Shown here: piece by piece, positions 46,689 to 57,100 of the stretch
Numbering within the stretch: position 1 is the stretch's first letter
How the letters are laid out: each line of letters opens with the position of its first letter
Assembly: GCA_036874045.1 (NCBI GenBank)
Contig: JAZBRI010000011.1
Coordinates: forward strand, 13,286,001 to 13,350,000
DNA from: Cymodocea nodosa
Lineage: Eukaryota; Streptophyta; Magnoliopsida; Alismatales; Cymodoceaceae
Length of the DNA stretch: 64,000 bases
Direction: 5' to 3'
Position numbers and translations under genes: made by a program
Notes under the pieces: model-generated
Database searches by the model: none
What the model was told of the DNA's origin: nothing
Seen by the model: only the letters and a program-made list of their open reading frames with translations

Positions 46689-49600
46689 ATGCCGCCGTAT
46701 TTCCTCTACATCTCCGCCGAACTCGATAATCTCACCGGCCTTCAGCCCCAGGATGGCTGCGACGACCCCAACTTCTACTACCACTTCAAGGTACAGTCGG
46801 TTGCTTCCTTTGATCCTTCTGGATTTCGGATCGTCCAGCTCCAGCGCTTCACTTGTCTTGCTTTCGATTCTTTTGGCCGTGACAGCTCAAGTGTGAGAAT
46901 TGTGGAGAGGTCACCCAGAAGGAGACCTACGTGTTGCTTTCTGAGACCGTCCCGTTGCCCACCGGCAGGGATAACGCTCATCTCGTTCAGAAGGTGTGGA
47001 CGTGACTCTTCTTGTTCTTTTTTTCTTGTATTCTAGCTATTGAAAGTTATGCGTGGAATTTTTAGGGTGGCTGAGTGGTTTCGTTTGGCCATTCGTTTTA
47101 TCAAACAACAGATTTACGTGATGGAAATGGTTTGATTAGGCAGAAGAATGGAAAAACATTCTGTAATAAAGAACTGAGATGATCTAGAATCATCGGTAAC
47201 ATTCGATTGAAGTGAGCTAATCGAGGAGGTTAAATTATCTATGGTAGACATCTAGAAGGTCAACCATAAAGATATTTTACTGTGAATAGAATGGTATCGG
47301 TGAATATTTTGGTTACATTCCTTTAATGCATGTTAGTGAGATAGCCATAAGAAATGGTAATAAGTTTGGTTTTTCTAGTATATCACAATATAAGCTCCTT
47401 GTCCATGTTTTTTACTTTTACTTTTGCACCGTAGGGTCTTGTTTGCCGGTCATATTTAGCTCAATATGAAATATAATAGCAGTAAATGTGCCAGCAGGTT
47501 CAGAGATAAAAAAATCAACAAAGAAAATCCGGAATGAGATGCTGATGTTTTTGGATTCTACAACCTAAGGCCTCTAATTTGGGAGTCTTTTCAAGACCTG
47601 AGAACATTTCTGAAGTGGTATTTATTGGAAATTACACAGTGGATGAAACCATTTCCAATGAAAGTGTGAGATGAAACGTCCCTTCCCTTTCTGGGTTTCC
47701 TGATCAGATTCAGGCTGCCCCCAGCAACTTTGCTGGCAACCAATGGTAGCAATGAATAAAGGTGAATCCTATACCTGATCTTTTAGTGGGAGTGGATGCC
47801 ATTCCCATTTGGGGTGTTGAGTCTGCAGCTAGGAAGGTACTGAGTGCAAGAAGTAAGTTGGGTTTAGCTCGATCAACAATGGAAGCTATTATCTACTTCA
47901 TGTGGTTGAAGACAAGTCATCACCAAAATGACTGCAAAAATTCATGATGCTGTCGAAAATGTCATAGCCTTAGTCATTGGGAGAGGTTATGCTCTAGAAC
48001 TATTGTTCACAATCTGGATCCTCAGTTCAGGCTATTGATGACCTTCACTGAGTTGGTTCGAACAAACACAACAGCTTAGGTTCCTCCTATAGTGAGGAAT
48101 CATAATGATTGCCGAAATCATTATTTTGGCTGTATACATTGATGTTTTGCAATGCTTGCTGCAATCAATGAGTCTAAGGAGTATTGTGGGATACATTTTA
48201 TGACCAAGGATATGACAAAACCCAAGATATTTCATATGTAGTTGGCCTTCTTAATCAGTTCATGCAAGAGCTGAGGATGATGGTCCACTGACAAAGAGCA
48301 TTACATAAGTTGGGCTACATTAAGGGTGCTCGTGAAAAAAGATTCACCTATGAAAAGATGTTCATCTATTGGTTGAAGAAAGTAGTGTCTATATTTAGTG
48401 TTGAGGCTATCACTTTATGGCACAAACAAACATCTGATAACTTGTCTAGTAGTTGCAACTGATGTCAGACTTTAGTTGACTCTAGGAGTGTCCATTGCTG
48501 TGAAGTGAACAAACAAAATTTCAACTCTCTCCACTGCGGTAGTTATGTTAAGTGAAGATTACATTTGGTCCTGAGCCCGTTCCTTGCTTGGATTTGAAAC
48601 TGAGATCAAGAAAGCATAAGAGATAATTGGATAAATACTGTTTGTTTGTGGATAAACCAATATAATTAAAGTGAATGAATTGTTCTTTATTTATTTATTT
48701 CTATAATTTCTGCCCATTGTCAGAGTAAATGCTCATTCATTATGCACCACTATGCTCTTCCTTAACCCTTATGGTGTTTCTCTCTTAGAATTGAAGTTGC
48801 CTTAGACTTGGGCTTCTGTTTCTCTTTGCTATTCAGTGAAGTAGTGAAAATAAAATCTAGCACATAATTAATTGAATGTAATTTCTGATTTATTTAGTTG
48901 CTCTTTTTTGCTATGTTTAAAATTGAAAAATATGATAGCTCTCTTTAGTAGTCCCAAGTTCAGTAAATTTCTTATTTAAGTGGTTTTATCTTGCTCTATC
49001 TTCCTCCTTCAATAAACCTTTAAATTAATGAATCTCCGTAGTGCAAATTCTGTGGAAGAGATGGAAATGTTAAGATGCTACCAGGCTATGGACAACCTCT
49101 GACGCTTGAAATGAGTCAGGAGCATAAGCCCTCTAAGATAATGCTCTTTGACTGCAGGGGCTTTGAGCCCATTGACTTTTTACTTCAAGATGGGTGGAAA
49201 GCTGAATCTGTGAGTTTTAAATGTTAAAGTTATTAATTAGATGTAGGAAACCTCCTTATGTGATTAAATTTCCTTGCGAGAATTTATTGCCATCAAATTA
49301 TTTCCTGTATAGTTTTTCTAGATAGATTGTCATGATTGCTAGCTGACAAGTGACGTCTTACCATATGTAAATGCACTATTGTTTCAACATTGTGCTGCAT
49401 GACTTGTTCCCCTGCTAGATATCATTTGCCAACTCCCAACTAGATGCCTTGATATAGCAGTGGTGAAGCTGCTTTTAAAGATTTTTTGTTTGTAAAATCC
49501 ATCTATTTGAACTTCATATTTTTTGATAAAAATCTAAAAGCTGTATTGTTCATTGTGTCCCACAAGCAACTGTACCATCTATTTTTTTCCATTAATTTGT

Positions 49601-51156
49601 TAACAAAGATCATTTTCCAAAAAAATGAAAGTAGATTAAAGTTGTCTCTAATGTAATATTCTCAATTAAGATATGTATGATCTATATGATTATATTTATC
49701 TTTGATCTTTGAAAAAAATTCATCTTAATACCTTGGAACCTCAATCTGTAAGTTTAATTCTTTGGAAAGGTTTGTAAGTTCTTGTTCATCAAAGGAGCTT
49801 TCTGACAAAATTAGTGTTTGCTTATATGATACTTTTTAGTTGGTTTTCAAAAACTATTTTGAAATAGTGAGGTACGTTATCTAATATTGCAATTCTAAGC
49901 TGCATTTCTACTAATTTTTTTTTTGGATAAAGTTATATAAGTTTTGTATATTTCAAGTCATCAAAAACATTATCTAAATAACTAACAAAGAAACAACTAG
50001 AAGTATCGATAAAAAACACAGACAAGCCTAATAACCAAATAACCAATTGACGTCTCAAAAGTATTTCCATAAATTCAGCCATGTTAGTCAAACACAAAAT
50101 AAACTCCACTGCGTCAATTTAGTCATTGAGTAGCATTGTCAATTTGTCGTCAATGCAGGAAGATCATTTTTGTGGGCTTGTATCATTGACCAGCCAAATT
50201 ATAGTAAGAGTAGGATATAACATGATCAAGGGAAGGCATTCTTCTTTATTTTGATGGCGGTAATCGTATAACAACAAAATTGACATAAAGGTTACTGAGA
50301 ACAGAAGATTAAAAATTTCATTGATGGGCATCTACGGATTTAGATTGTCTACTCATTATTGGTCAATGGATTATGAAAATACAAACCAACAGCATATAAA
50401 ATTCATTGTAACCTTTGCAATGTTTTTATTGCCTTTAGTTTTTGCTTTCATGTGCATGCCTCTGGTCTTTCAATAATGAAGAACCAAAGCAACTAATCAA
50501 TTCATGGAAGTTACCATCATAGGCTGTGTATGAAACTTCATTTCCACTGCAGATTTTTTAGAAGAGTGCTTTTTTTAAAAAAAAATTGCATTACCAAATG
50601 CATCCAGCAATTGCAGTTTTTTTGGAAATATAACTTTTACATTTTGGTTTAAATTAAGAGCTTTTCAAAAAACTGATGGAAGTCAACTTATGGAAAAGTT
50701 GTAGAGGCATTATCTTAAGTTTCAAGACCGTCTTTATAATTTTTTTTGTATTTACATAAAAGGTACAAAAAATTGCAAATAGTATTGCTCTTCAATAAAG
50801 TATCTCTACATTTCATTGTATCATAGATCATTTCCAGATTACCTGAAGTGTGTGTGATTGCTATGGTATAGATTTTCCTAAGTACGTGCTTTTGGTGGAT
50901 TTGTAGACATGGGGTACCTGGTTTAATGTCGACTTAAGCGATGATTTTGCAGAATACGACGAGATGGGACAAGAACCTGTTGGAATAACCAATGTACAAG
51001 CAAGTTTCAAAGTGGTAAGGATAAATTTGATCGGGTCAATCTGTCATGCCTAGTTTAGCGCTTGCCTTAGTGGCATAATAGACATCACCTGATTTGATTG
51101 TTTCATTTGTACAGGCACAGAAGCAGTCCATACATGGCCAGCTTAAATACAAATAA
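46689..51156 (+). CDS. CZIB: CXXC-motif zinc-binding protein (DUF866 / C1orf123 family)
   Basis: Five exons: 46689-46790, 46886-46993, 49042-49209, 50907-51014, 51115-51156. All have GT-AG borders and keep frame, giving 175 aa, close to the 160-170 aa usual for the family. Two CxxC pairs, CENC (C37, C40) and CKFC (C71, C74), form the expected zinc site. Other conserved blocks are YISAELDNLTGLQP, LPTGRDNAHLVQKCKFC, CRGFEPIDF, WKAES and the C-terminal EYDEMGQEPVGITNVQASF. The start is the first in-frame ATG and matches the family N terminus. The human homologue (CZIB) binds zinc; its cellular role is not settled, so no pathway is assigned. Intron 2 (2.0 kb) contains a copia remnant. The PPR gene begins 590 bp downstream on the same strand. 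Confidence 0.93.
47750..48570 (+). mobile_element. Copia RNase H-region remnant
   Basis: Within intron 2 of the zinc-protein gene. Translation across shifts gives VGLLNQFMQELRMMVH, then ALHKLGYIKGAREK, matching the copia RNase H region (VxxVSQFMHxPRxxHWxAALHxLRYIKGxxGKG). A degraded IAVKxTNKISTLST near 48500 sits where WxSKKQxVVxRSSAE should be. Upstream 47750-48000 is less AT-rich and may be part of the same element, but I cannot assign it. Confidence 0.55.
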
Positions 51157-51629
51157 GAAGCAATTCTGACGCATACGGGTAATGAGGGGCATACACGATG
51201 GTTTGCTCGGACGGAATATCCATCCTTGTTGATGGACTTCTTGGCATCAACCTGTCAATGTTCGTTGTGTTGCCTTTCTCATTTCATCTTATCGCCTACC
51301 AACAACCAACCTGTCATCCACTCCATCACTAAAGAAAATCTTTTGGATTTGAATTTGTGTTGGTCTGCAATCAATATATTTTTGTACTTTTTTTTTTTTT
51401 TGACATTGGTTTGCTTTTGTATGGATTTGATTTTAGGATTTCTTCCTTATACTTGATGGTGGTGTGGTGTGCTTGTTAATGTCTTTAAACTCTAATTTTA
51501 GCTCTGGGCATATTTTAAGTAGCTCTTACAAACATAATAATTCAAGGATGTACAGATCATTTAGAGGATTTTTTAAAGGATTATTCACGAAAAAAATCCA
51601 TAAAAATAAATAATACCAATTACGCTACT

Positions 51630-51663
<34 letters not shown>

Positions 51664-51745
51664 GCTCTCTTAAATTTCTTCTGTTGGATGGCGAAGGAAT
51701 TTGGTTCTTTACCAACCGAATGAATGAAGATTTCAGAAGAAGAGG
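51157..51745 (+). promoter_or_regulatory. Short spacer with 3' UTR, (TA)15 tract and PPR leader
   Basis: 51157-51450 is probably the 3' UTR of the zinc-protein gene. A pure TA microsatellite occupies 51632-51661, ending about 85 bp before the PPR ATG, and could supply the TATA function for that gene. A uORF (51688-51723) and a second out-of-frame ATG (51724) lie between it and the PPR start. Confidence 0.5.
51632..51661. repeat. (TA)n microsatellite
   Basis: About 15 uninterrupted AT units directly upstream of the PPR leader. The length is likely to vary between individuals. Confidence 0.95.
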
Positions 51746-53212
51746 ATGCAATTGGTGGTTCGCTTGCTCGGAACGACGCCGGTCGTCTACCACCGCCACT
51801 CTCTTCGGCTACAGTCAAGCTTCCATGGCCTCCCTCGTGCCCCCCCACCGCCCCGCCCCTCACTCTCCCACCTCGCGGACGGCTGCAGGTGCATGGCCCA
51901 GCTCAAGCAAGTGCACGCCCAGATGATCGTCACCGCCCGCATCCACGACAACTATGCCGCCAGCCGGATCCTCTCCTTTTCCGCCGCCAGCGACCTCCAC
52001 TACGCTCTCAACCTCTTCCGCCACACCGACCGACCCAACTCCTTCATGTGGAACACCGTCATCCGCGCCCATGCCGATGGGCCATCCCCCTTCGACGCCG
52101 TTCTCCTCTACGCCGACATGCTGAGGGATCAGAACCCACAGCCGCCCGGTAAGCACACGTATCCTTTCCTCCTCAAGGCCTGCGCCAACTTGGAAGACCA
52201 GGACCAAGTGGTCTGGCTATGCAAACAGATTCATGCTCACGTCTGCAAACATGGATTTATCTCGGACTTGTACGTCGCGAACGGGTTGATACGTTGTTAC
52301 GGGGTTGGGAACATGCTCTACGACGCCCGCAAGCTGTTCGACGGAATGCCAGAGCGGAACTCGATTGTGTGGACCACGATGGTCAGCGGGTACGCGCAGA
52401 GTTCACGGACGGACGAGGCGTTGGTGTTGTTCGATAGGATGGTCAAGGAAGGGATCGAACCGAACGAGGCGACTTTCGCTTGCGTGTTGTCGGCTTGCGC
52501 GAGATCCGGTTGCCTGGAACTAGGCGAGCAGATACGTTCCCTTGTCGAAGCTAAGGGCATGGAAAAGGGAGTCATCCTTGGCACGGCGTTGGTGGATATG
52601 TACGCCAAGAACGGCTTGATATCGAAGGCACGGGATCTCTTCTCTCGAATGCAAGAGAAGAACACGGCCACCTGGAACGCGATGATCTGCGGTTTGGCCC
52701 AACATGGTCACGCCGACGCTGCACTTGAACTATTCCGGGATCTCGAGAAGGAAGGGCTAGTCGTGCCCAGCGACGCCACGTTTGTCGGTGTCCTGTCTGC
52801 CTGCTGTCATTCCGGATACCTCGACGTTGGTCGTCAGATCTTCCACTCGATGTCGAAATCACACGGGATAACGCCCAAGATCGAGCACTACGGGTGCATG
52901 GTAGATCTTCTTGGACGGAGCGGGAGGTTGACGGAGGCGGAGCAGCTGGTGAAGAGCATGAGGTGGGAGGCGGACGTTGCGGTCCTGGGAGCTTTGCTCA
53001 CGGCTTGCGAGAAGCACAAGAACCTCGAGATCGCCGAAAGGGTGGCACGACAGATCCTGGACTTGGAGCCTTCCAGTCATGGAGTCTACGTCGTCCTGTC
53101 GAACATGTACGCCGTCGCCGGCCGGTGGGGTGACGTCGCCAGGCTGAGGAAGGTGATGAGATCCGGAGGTCTGCGGAAGACCCCCGGGTGGAGTTGCGTG
53201 GATGACTACTGA
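51746..53212 (+). CDS. PLS-class pentatricopeptide repeat protein with E domain
   Basis: A single-exon 488-aa protein. Plant PPR proteins bind organelle RNA sequence-specifically for editing, splicing or stabilisation. Residues 1-40 are rich in Arg, Ser and Pro and lack acidic residues (MQLVVRLLGTTPVVYHRHSL), like a mitochondrial or plastid transit peptide. P, L and S repeats follow from about residue 50, with hallmarks such as QVHAQMI, SFMWNTVIRAHA, DLYVANGLIRCYG, DARKLFDGMPERNSIVWTTM, EALVLFDRMVKEGIEPNEAT, ALVDMYAKNG and HYGCMVDLLGRSGRL. The C terminus has E motifs (ALLTACEKHKNLEIAERVAR, YVVLSNMYAVAGRW) and stops at GWSCVDDY, with no DYW deaminase domain; if it edits RNA it would need a partner supplying DYW. 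Strikingly GC-rich compared with its neighbours. RNA target unknown. Confidence 0.93.
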   Translation: MQLVVRLLGTTPVVYHRHSLRLQSSFHGLPRAPPPPRPSLSHLADGCRCMAQLKQVHAQMIVTARIHDNYAASRILSFSAASDLHYALNLFRHTDRPNSFMWNTVIRAHADGPSPFDAVLLYADMLRDQNPQPPGKHTYPFLLKACANLEDQDQVVWLCKQIHAHVCKHGFISDLYVANGLIRCYGVGNMLYDARKLFDGMPERNSIVWTTMVSGYAQSSRTDEALVLFDRMVKEGIEPNEATFACVLSACARSGCLELGEQIRSLVEAKGMEKGVILGTALVDMYAKNGLISKARDLFSRMQEKNTATWNAMICGLAQHGHADAALELFRDLEKEGLVVPSDATFVGVLSACCHSGYLDVGRQIFHSMSKSHGITPKIEHYGCMVDLLGRSGRLTEAEQLVKSMRWEADVAVLGALLTACEKHKNLEIAERVARQILDLEPSSHGVYVVLSNMYAVAGRWGDVARLRKVMRSGGLRKTPGWSCVDDY

Positions 53213-54153
53213 CTGGGATATTATTATTATTATTTGTCAATTACAGGTATTTATTTTTAAATTTGAATCCTTATCACCTATGTATTTTAATGAATAGAGA
53301 AGATTCAAAATTTTTAATAACTTTTATGATATCCTTAAAAATAATATTAGGCCGTTTTCCCTCTAGAAGTGTACTTGTATCTTCTTATGAATATATGAGG
53401 AAGAAAATAATCATGCAAGTTAAATTATTAGAATGACTATAAATACAAATTTTCATTTCAATCATATACGTATCAATCTTGATTTAAAGATTTAAAAATT
53501 CTTCCATTTTTGTTAAATTTCACTTATTGATTTTATAACAAGATATCTTAACGAATATAATTTAAAACATAGTAAATTGTATCTAAGGTTAACTAATTAG
53601 ATAATTAAATTTAAAATTTGAAAAATCAATAATAATAAATAAAAGAAACCATACACTCTCTCAAAATTATATTTTTTTTGCAATATTAAAATATTTTCTA
53701 CATATTGAAATTTTTTTCTTTCCACAAAATTCGAAAGAAAGAGAAATTGTAGGAGATGTCCTCAAAGGGCAAATACAAATATCTTGTGAACTCTTTTGAA
53801 ATTATTACAGAGTTAAATCAACAAATCGCTGGCTATATTAAAAGTTGCCCACAATTCGAAAGAATTCAACTAGTCTTAATATTAAACGTACTTAAAGATA
53901 TATTTATTTTAACTTTAAAATAAGAGCAATTCTAAGTTACAGTGTGATTATAACTTTATTTTAAGAAAACAGCACTAATATAAAAGAATTGAAATTATAT
54001 CAACAAATTTGTTTTTTTAAGTTATTGTTTTTTGCGAATGGGCTTTCGTCGCCGCGGCCTTTTCCGGTTGACCTATGGCGAGTGCCAAACGGTCCGCCCT
54101 TTTAACCGGCAAAGCCCTACCCAGCCCAACAGTTGCGGCTAACCGAGTCGCTG
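53213..54153 (+). other. Spacer between the PPR and snurportin genes
   Basis: Mostly AT-rich sequence with an (ATT)n run just after the PPR stop, then the snurportin promoter. Composition switches abruptly to GC-rich near 54030, probably the start of the snurportin leader. No other gene or transposon protein remnant is seen. Confidence 0.6.
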
Positions 54154-57100
54154 ATGGCGCCTCCACACGACGTCCGGCGTCCCTACAAGCGGTCCGGCAC
54201 CATATCCGATCAGCAGAGGCGCCGGGACATCGCCCTTCTACGCCAGGCCCAGCTGCGGGCCGAGTGCCAGAACCGCGCCCGCTTCCTGGTGTCGTCTGTC
54301 CTCTCCCTCCACGATCCCCAATCGGATCAGCAGCAGCAGCAGCCGCCAAACGATGCGGGGGGTGAAGGATTGCAGCAGGGTCAAGATAGAGCTCCGGAGG
54401 AATTGGACGTCGTGCAGGCCTCCAGGATCAGAGGTCCTGATGCTCGGAAATGGTTCTCTAGACAGCTAATGCTGCCGGAGTGGATGATCGACGTTCCTCC
54501 CCGCCTCCATGACGACTGGTAAGATCAGAAGGAATCCTTCCGTATTGCTTTTCAAAATTTTATATTTTCTACTTATTGTAGGTACGTGTTTGCACGGCCA
54601 GCCGGTAAAAGGTGTTTCGTGGTGTCCTTCAACGGAACGACAGTGAGTAGACTCCGTAACGGCTCTGTTCTCCATCATTTCCCTTCTAATTTACCTAACG
54701 GCGCTAGGATCAAGGACGTCTACGGTCCCGCGCAAGGGTATAGCATCCTTGATTGCATCTTTCATGAGGTGATCGATTGATTTACCTGTAAATATCGCAT
54801 TTCTCTCTTCTTCTTTTTTCTAATTTTTGTCTGTTGTTCGGTTGACACGAGAATGTCGGTGGTTGATTCAATGCAGGCTGATCAAACTTATTACGTGATA
54901 GATATGGTCTCCTGGAGAGGGTACTCTCTGTATGAATGTACGGCTGAGTTCAGGTTTTTCTGGTTGAACTCCAAGCTTGTAGAGTCTGGAGCTTGTAAGC
55001 CCCCATCGTTGTATCATAAGTACAGGTTCTGTACCGTTCCTGTATATGATTGTAATAAGGCTGGCTTACACTCGGCATACGCAGGAAATATGCCTTACTG
55101 TAAAGACGGGCTTGCATTTTATAACAAGTAAGAGGCATTGTTGCTATCTTATTTTTTTTATTGGTAGAAATATTGACATTTTAAATGATAAATTGAACTT
55201 ATCCTTGCACAAAGCGTACGTAGGTATCAATAGTGCCACTTCTACTCTTTTCACTGGTTTGCTGCTAGTAACAATTAAAAAAACTGTAAGTCTTCTCTGA
55301 GTACACTGTTCCAATCTTGGTGATGCTTTGGTGTAGTTGCTACTATCCCATTGAATGCTGGCAAGACATGTTGAACTTCTCATATGATAAAATGATATTT
55401 TTTTTACAATTTTTTCAAAAGAACAAAGTTCACTTATGTGTATATTGACTTAGTAAGAGGCTTGAGTTGCTTTATTATCAACCTCCATTTTCAGCACTAT
55501 CTTGAAGCCATGGAGTTCTATCTCAATCCGTATTGGCAAAATTTTAAACTAGATATGTATTTTTTGTGCAATCCTAAATTTTTTTGACAATTTTTCCTTT
55601 TTTTTTTCCGAAATATTGTAGTCACTAGACAACATTCATTATCACAATTTAGGTTAGATCTATGTATTTATCTTAAACACATTTTTTCGTATTTTCCAAT
55701 TTTTTAGACATTATAATGTCTGATTTTCGAAATATTGTAATTTCTGCGTCAAATTCATTAAATATTTACTACGTTTGATTAGATATATGTTTGCTCATGT
55801 TAAATAATTTTTTCTCATAATCATCAAATTTTTTATTGAATTTTAGATCTGGTTATTCCAATTTCTATTATTATTCCTTGAAATAAGTTATCATTTAATT
55901 ATGCACATCTTTTTCCTTTTTTCATGCTTAAATATGTTGAGATGGCATAACCTATTCTTTAGATTGTGGGAGATCAGAACAGGGACGGAAATACGAGGAG
56001 GTTGTTATGCTCTCCCAACAAAAGCAATGGACTAGGGAATAAATGTGGTTACTAGTTGCTTAAGTGAAAAATTTGTTGTAGCAATGGACATAAATGTAGA
56101 GCATTACATGAGCTTGTTGGAACATTCTTGTAGAACACCAAGCATGCACACTATGTTAGTTTGTTAAACATTCAAAATAGAGTAAGAATTACACCAATAA
56201 AATGAGAGAAAATTGTCTTAGATGGTTTGATTAAATCCATTAAGGCTTATAGATGGACACATAAGTTAAAAATATGAAAAGAATAATATCCCTAAAATAA
56301 AAAGAAATTTTGTAGGACTTGTTGTTGTCCAACAAATCTTCACAAAACAATTTTGGATTGTTAAAAATTAACTTGTACAAAGAAGCAACAAAGATGATAA
56401 TGTAAGGATGGTTGAGTGGTACTTTATGTACGAGATAAATTCAGAAATATGATTTCATCCCAAAAAAGTAAGAGCTATACCAATACAATTAGAGAAAATC
56501 GTCCTAGATAGTTTAGTTGTCCATTGAAGACTGTTAGATACAATTATAAGGAAAGGAGAATCAACTAACTTATGTGAAACTAAGAGAGATAGAGAAAGAC
56601 CCAAAATTACTTGTTAGAAATAACAAAAATTTAAAAATACATAATTTAATGACTGATTTGGTAATTGATAGGAATAGATGGAGGGAAAATTTATGTTTCC
56701 AATCCCGCATGGTGGGATTATTGTTAGTCTTTGAAGACTAGTCCTTTTTCTCCTCTGGTTGTCAGCATAGTGCTGACTTTTTTGTTCACACAACACACAC
56801 AAATGCAACTGGACTCATAGTTAGAATGTTATCATTTCTTTTGTATTAATCGATCAATCCCTAAATAGCTCATAACCTTTTTGTAGCTAACTGATTGACA
56901 TTCATACATCTTAATGGTAATCTGATTATTCTTTTATTATTTTCTTCCCAAGGCATGCACATTATCAGGCTGGAATAACTCCATTAGCCTTAGTCTGGAA
57001 GGATCAAAACTGTAGTCAATATCTTCTTGATACAAATGATAAAGGAGAAGTTCCCACTCAACAGCTGGTGTGCTACTAATCTACAAATTTCAATATTTTA

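Noticed and set aside
51724..52152. 142-codon plus-strand frame, plus several minus-strand frames (51860-52207, 52318-52671, 52572-52862), across the PPR gene
   Set aside because: They are out-of-frame shadows of GC-rich PPR coding sequence, rich in Pro/Arg, with no recognisable domains.
54017..54349. 110-codon minus-strand frame over snurportin exon 1
   Set aside because: Ala/Gly/Arg-rich shadow of GC-rich coding sequence on the opposite strand.
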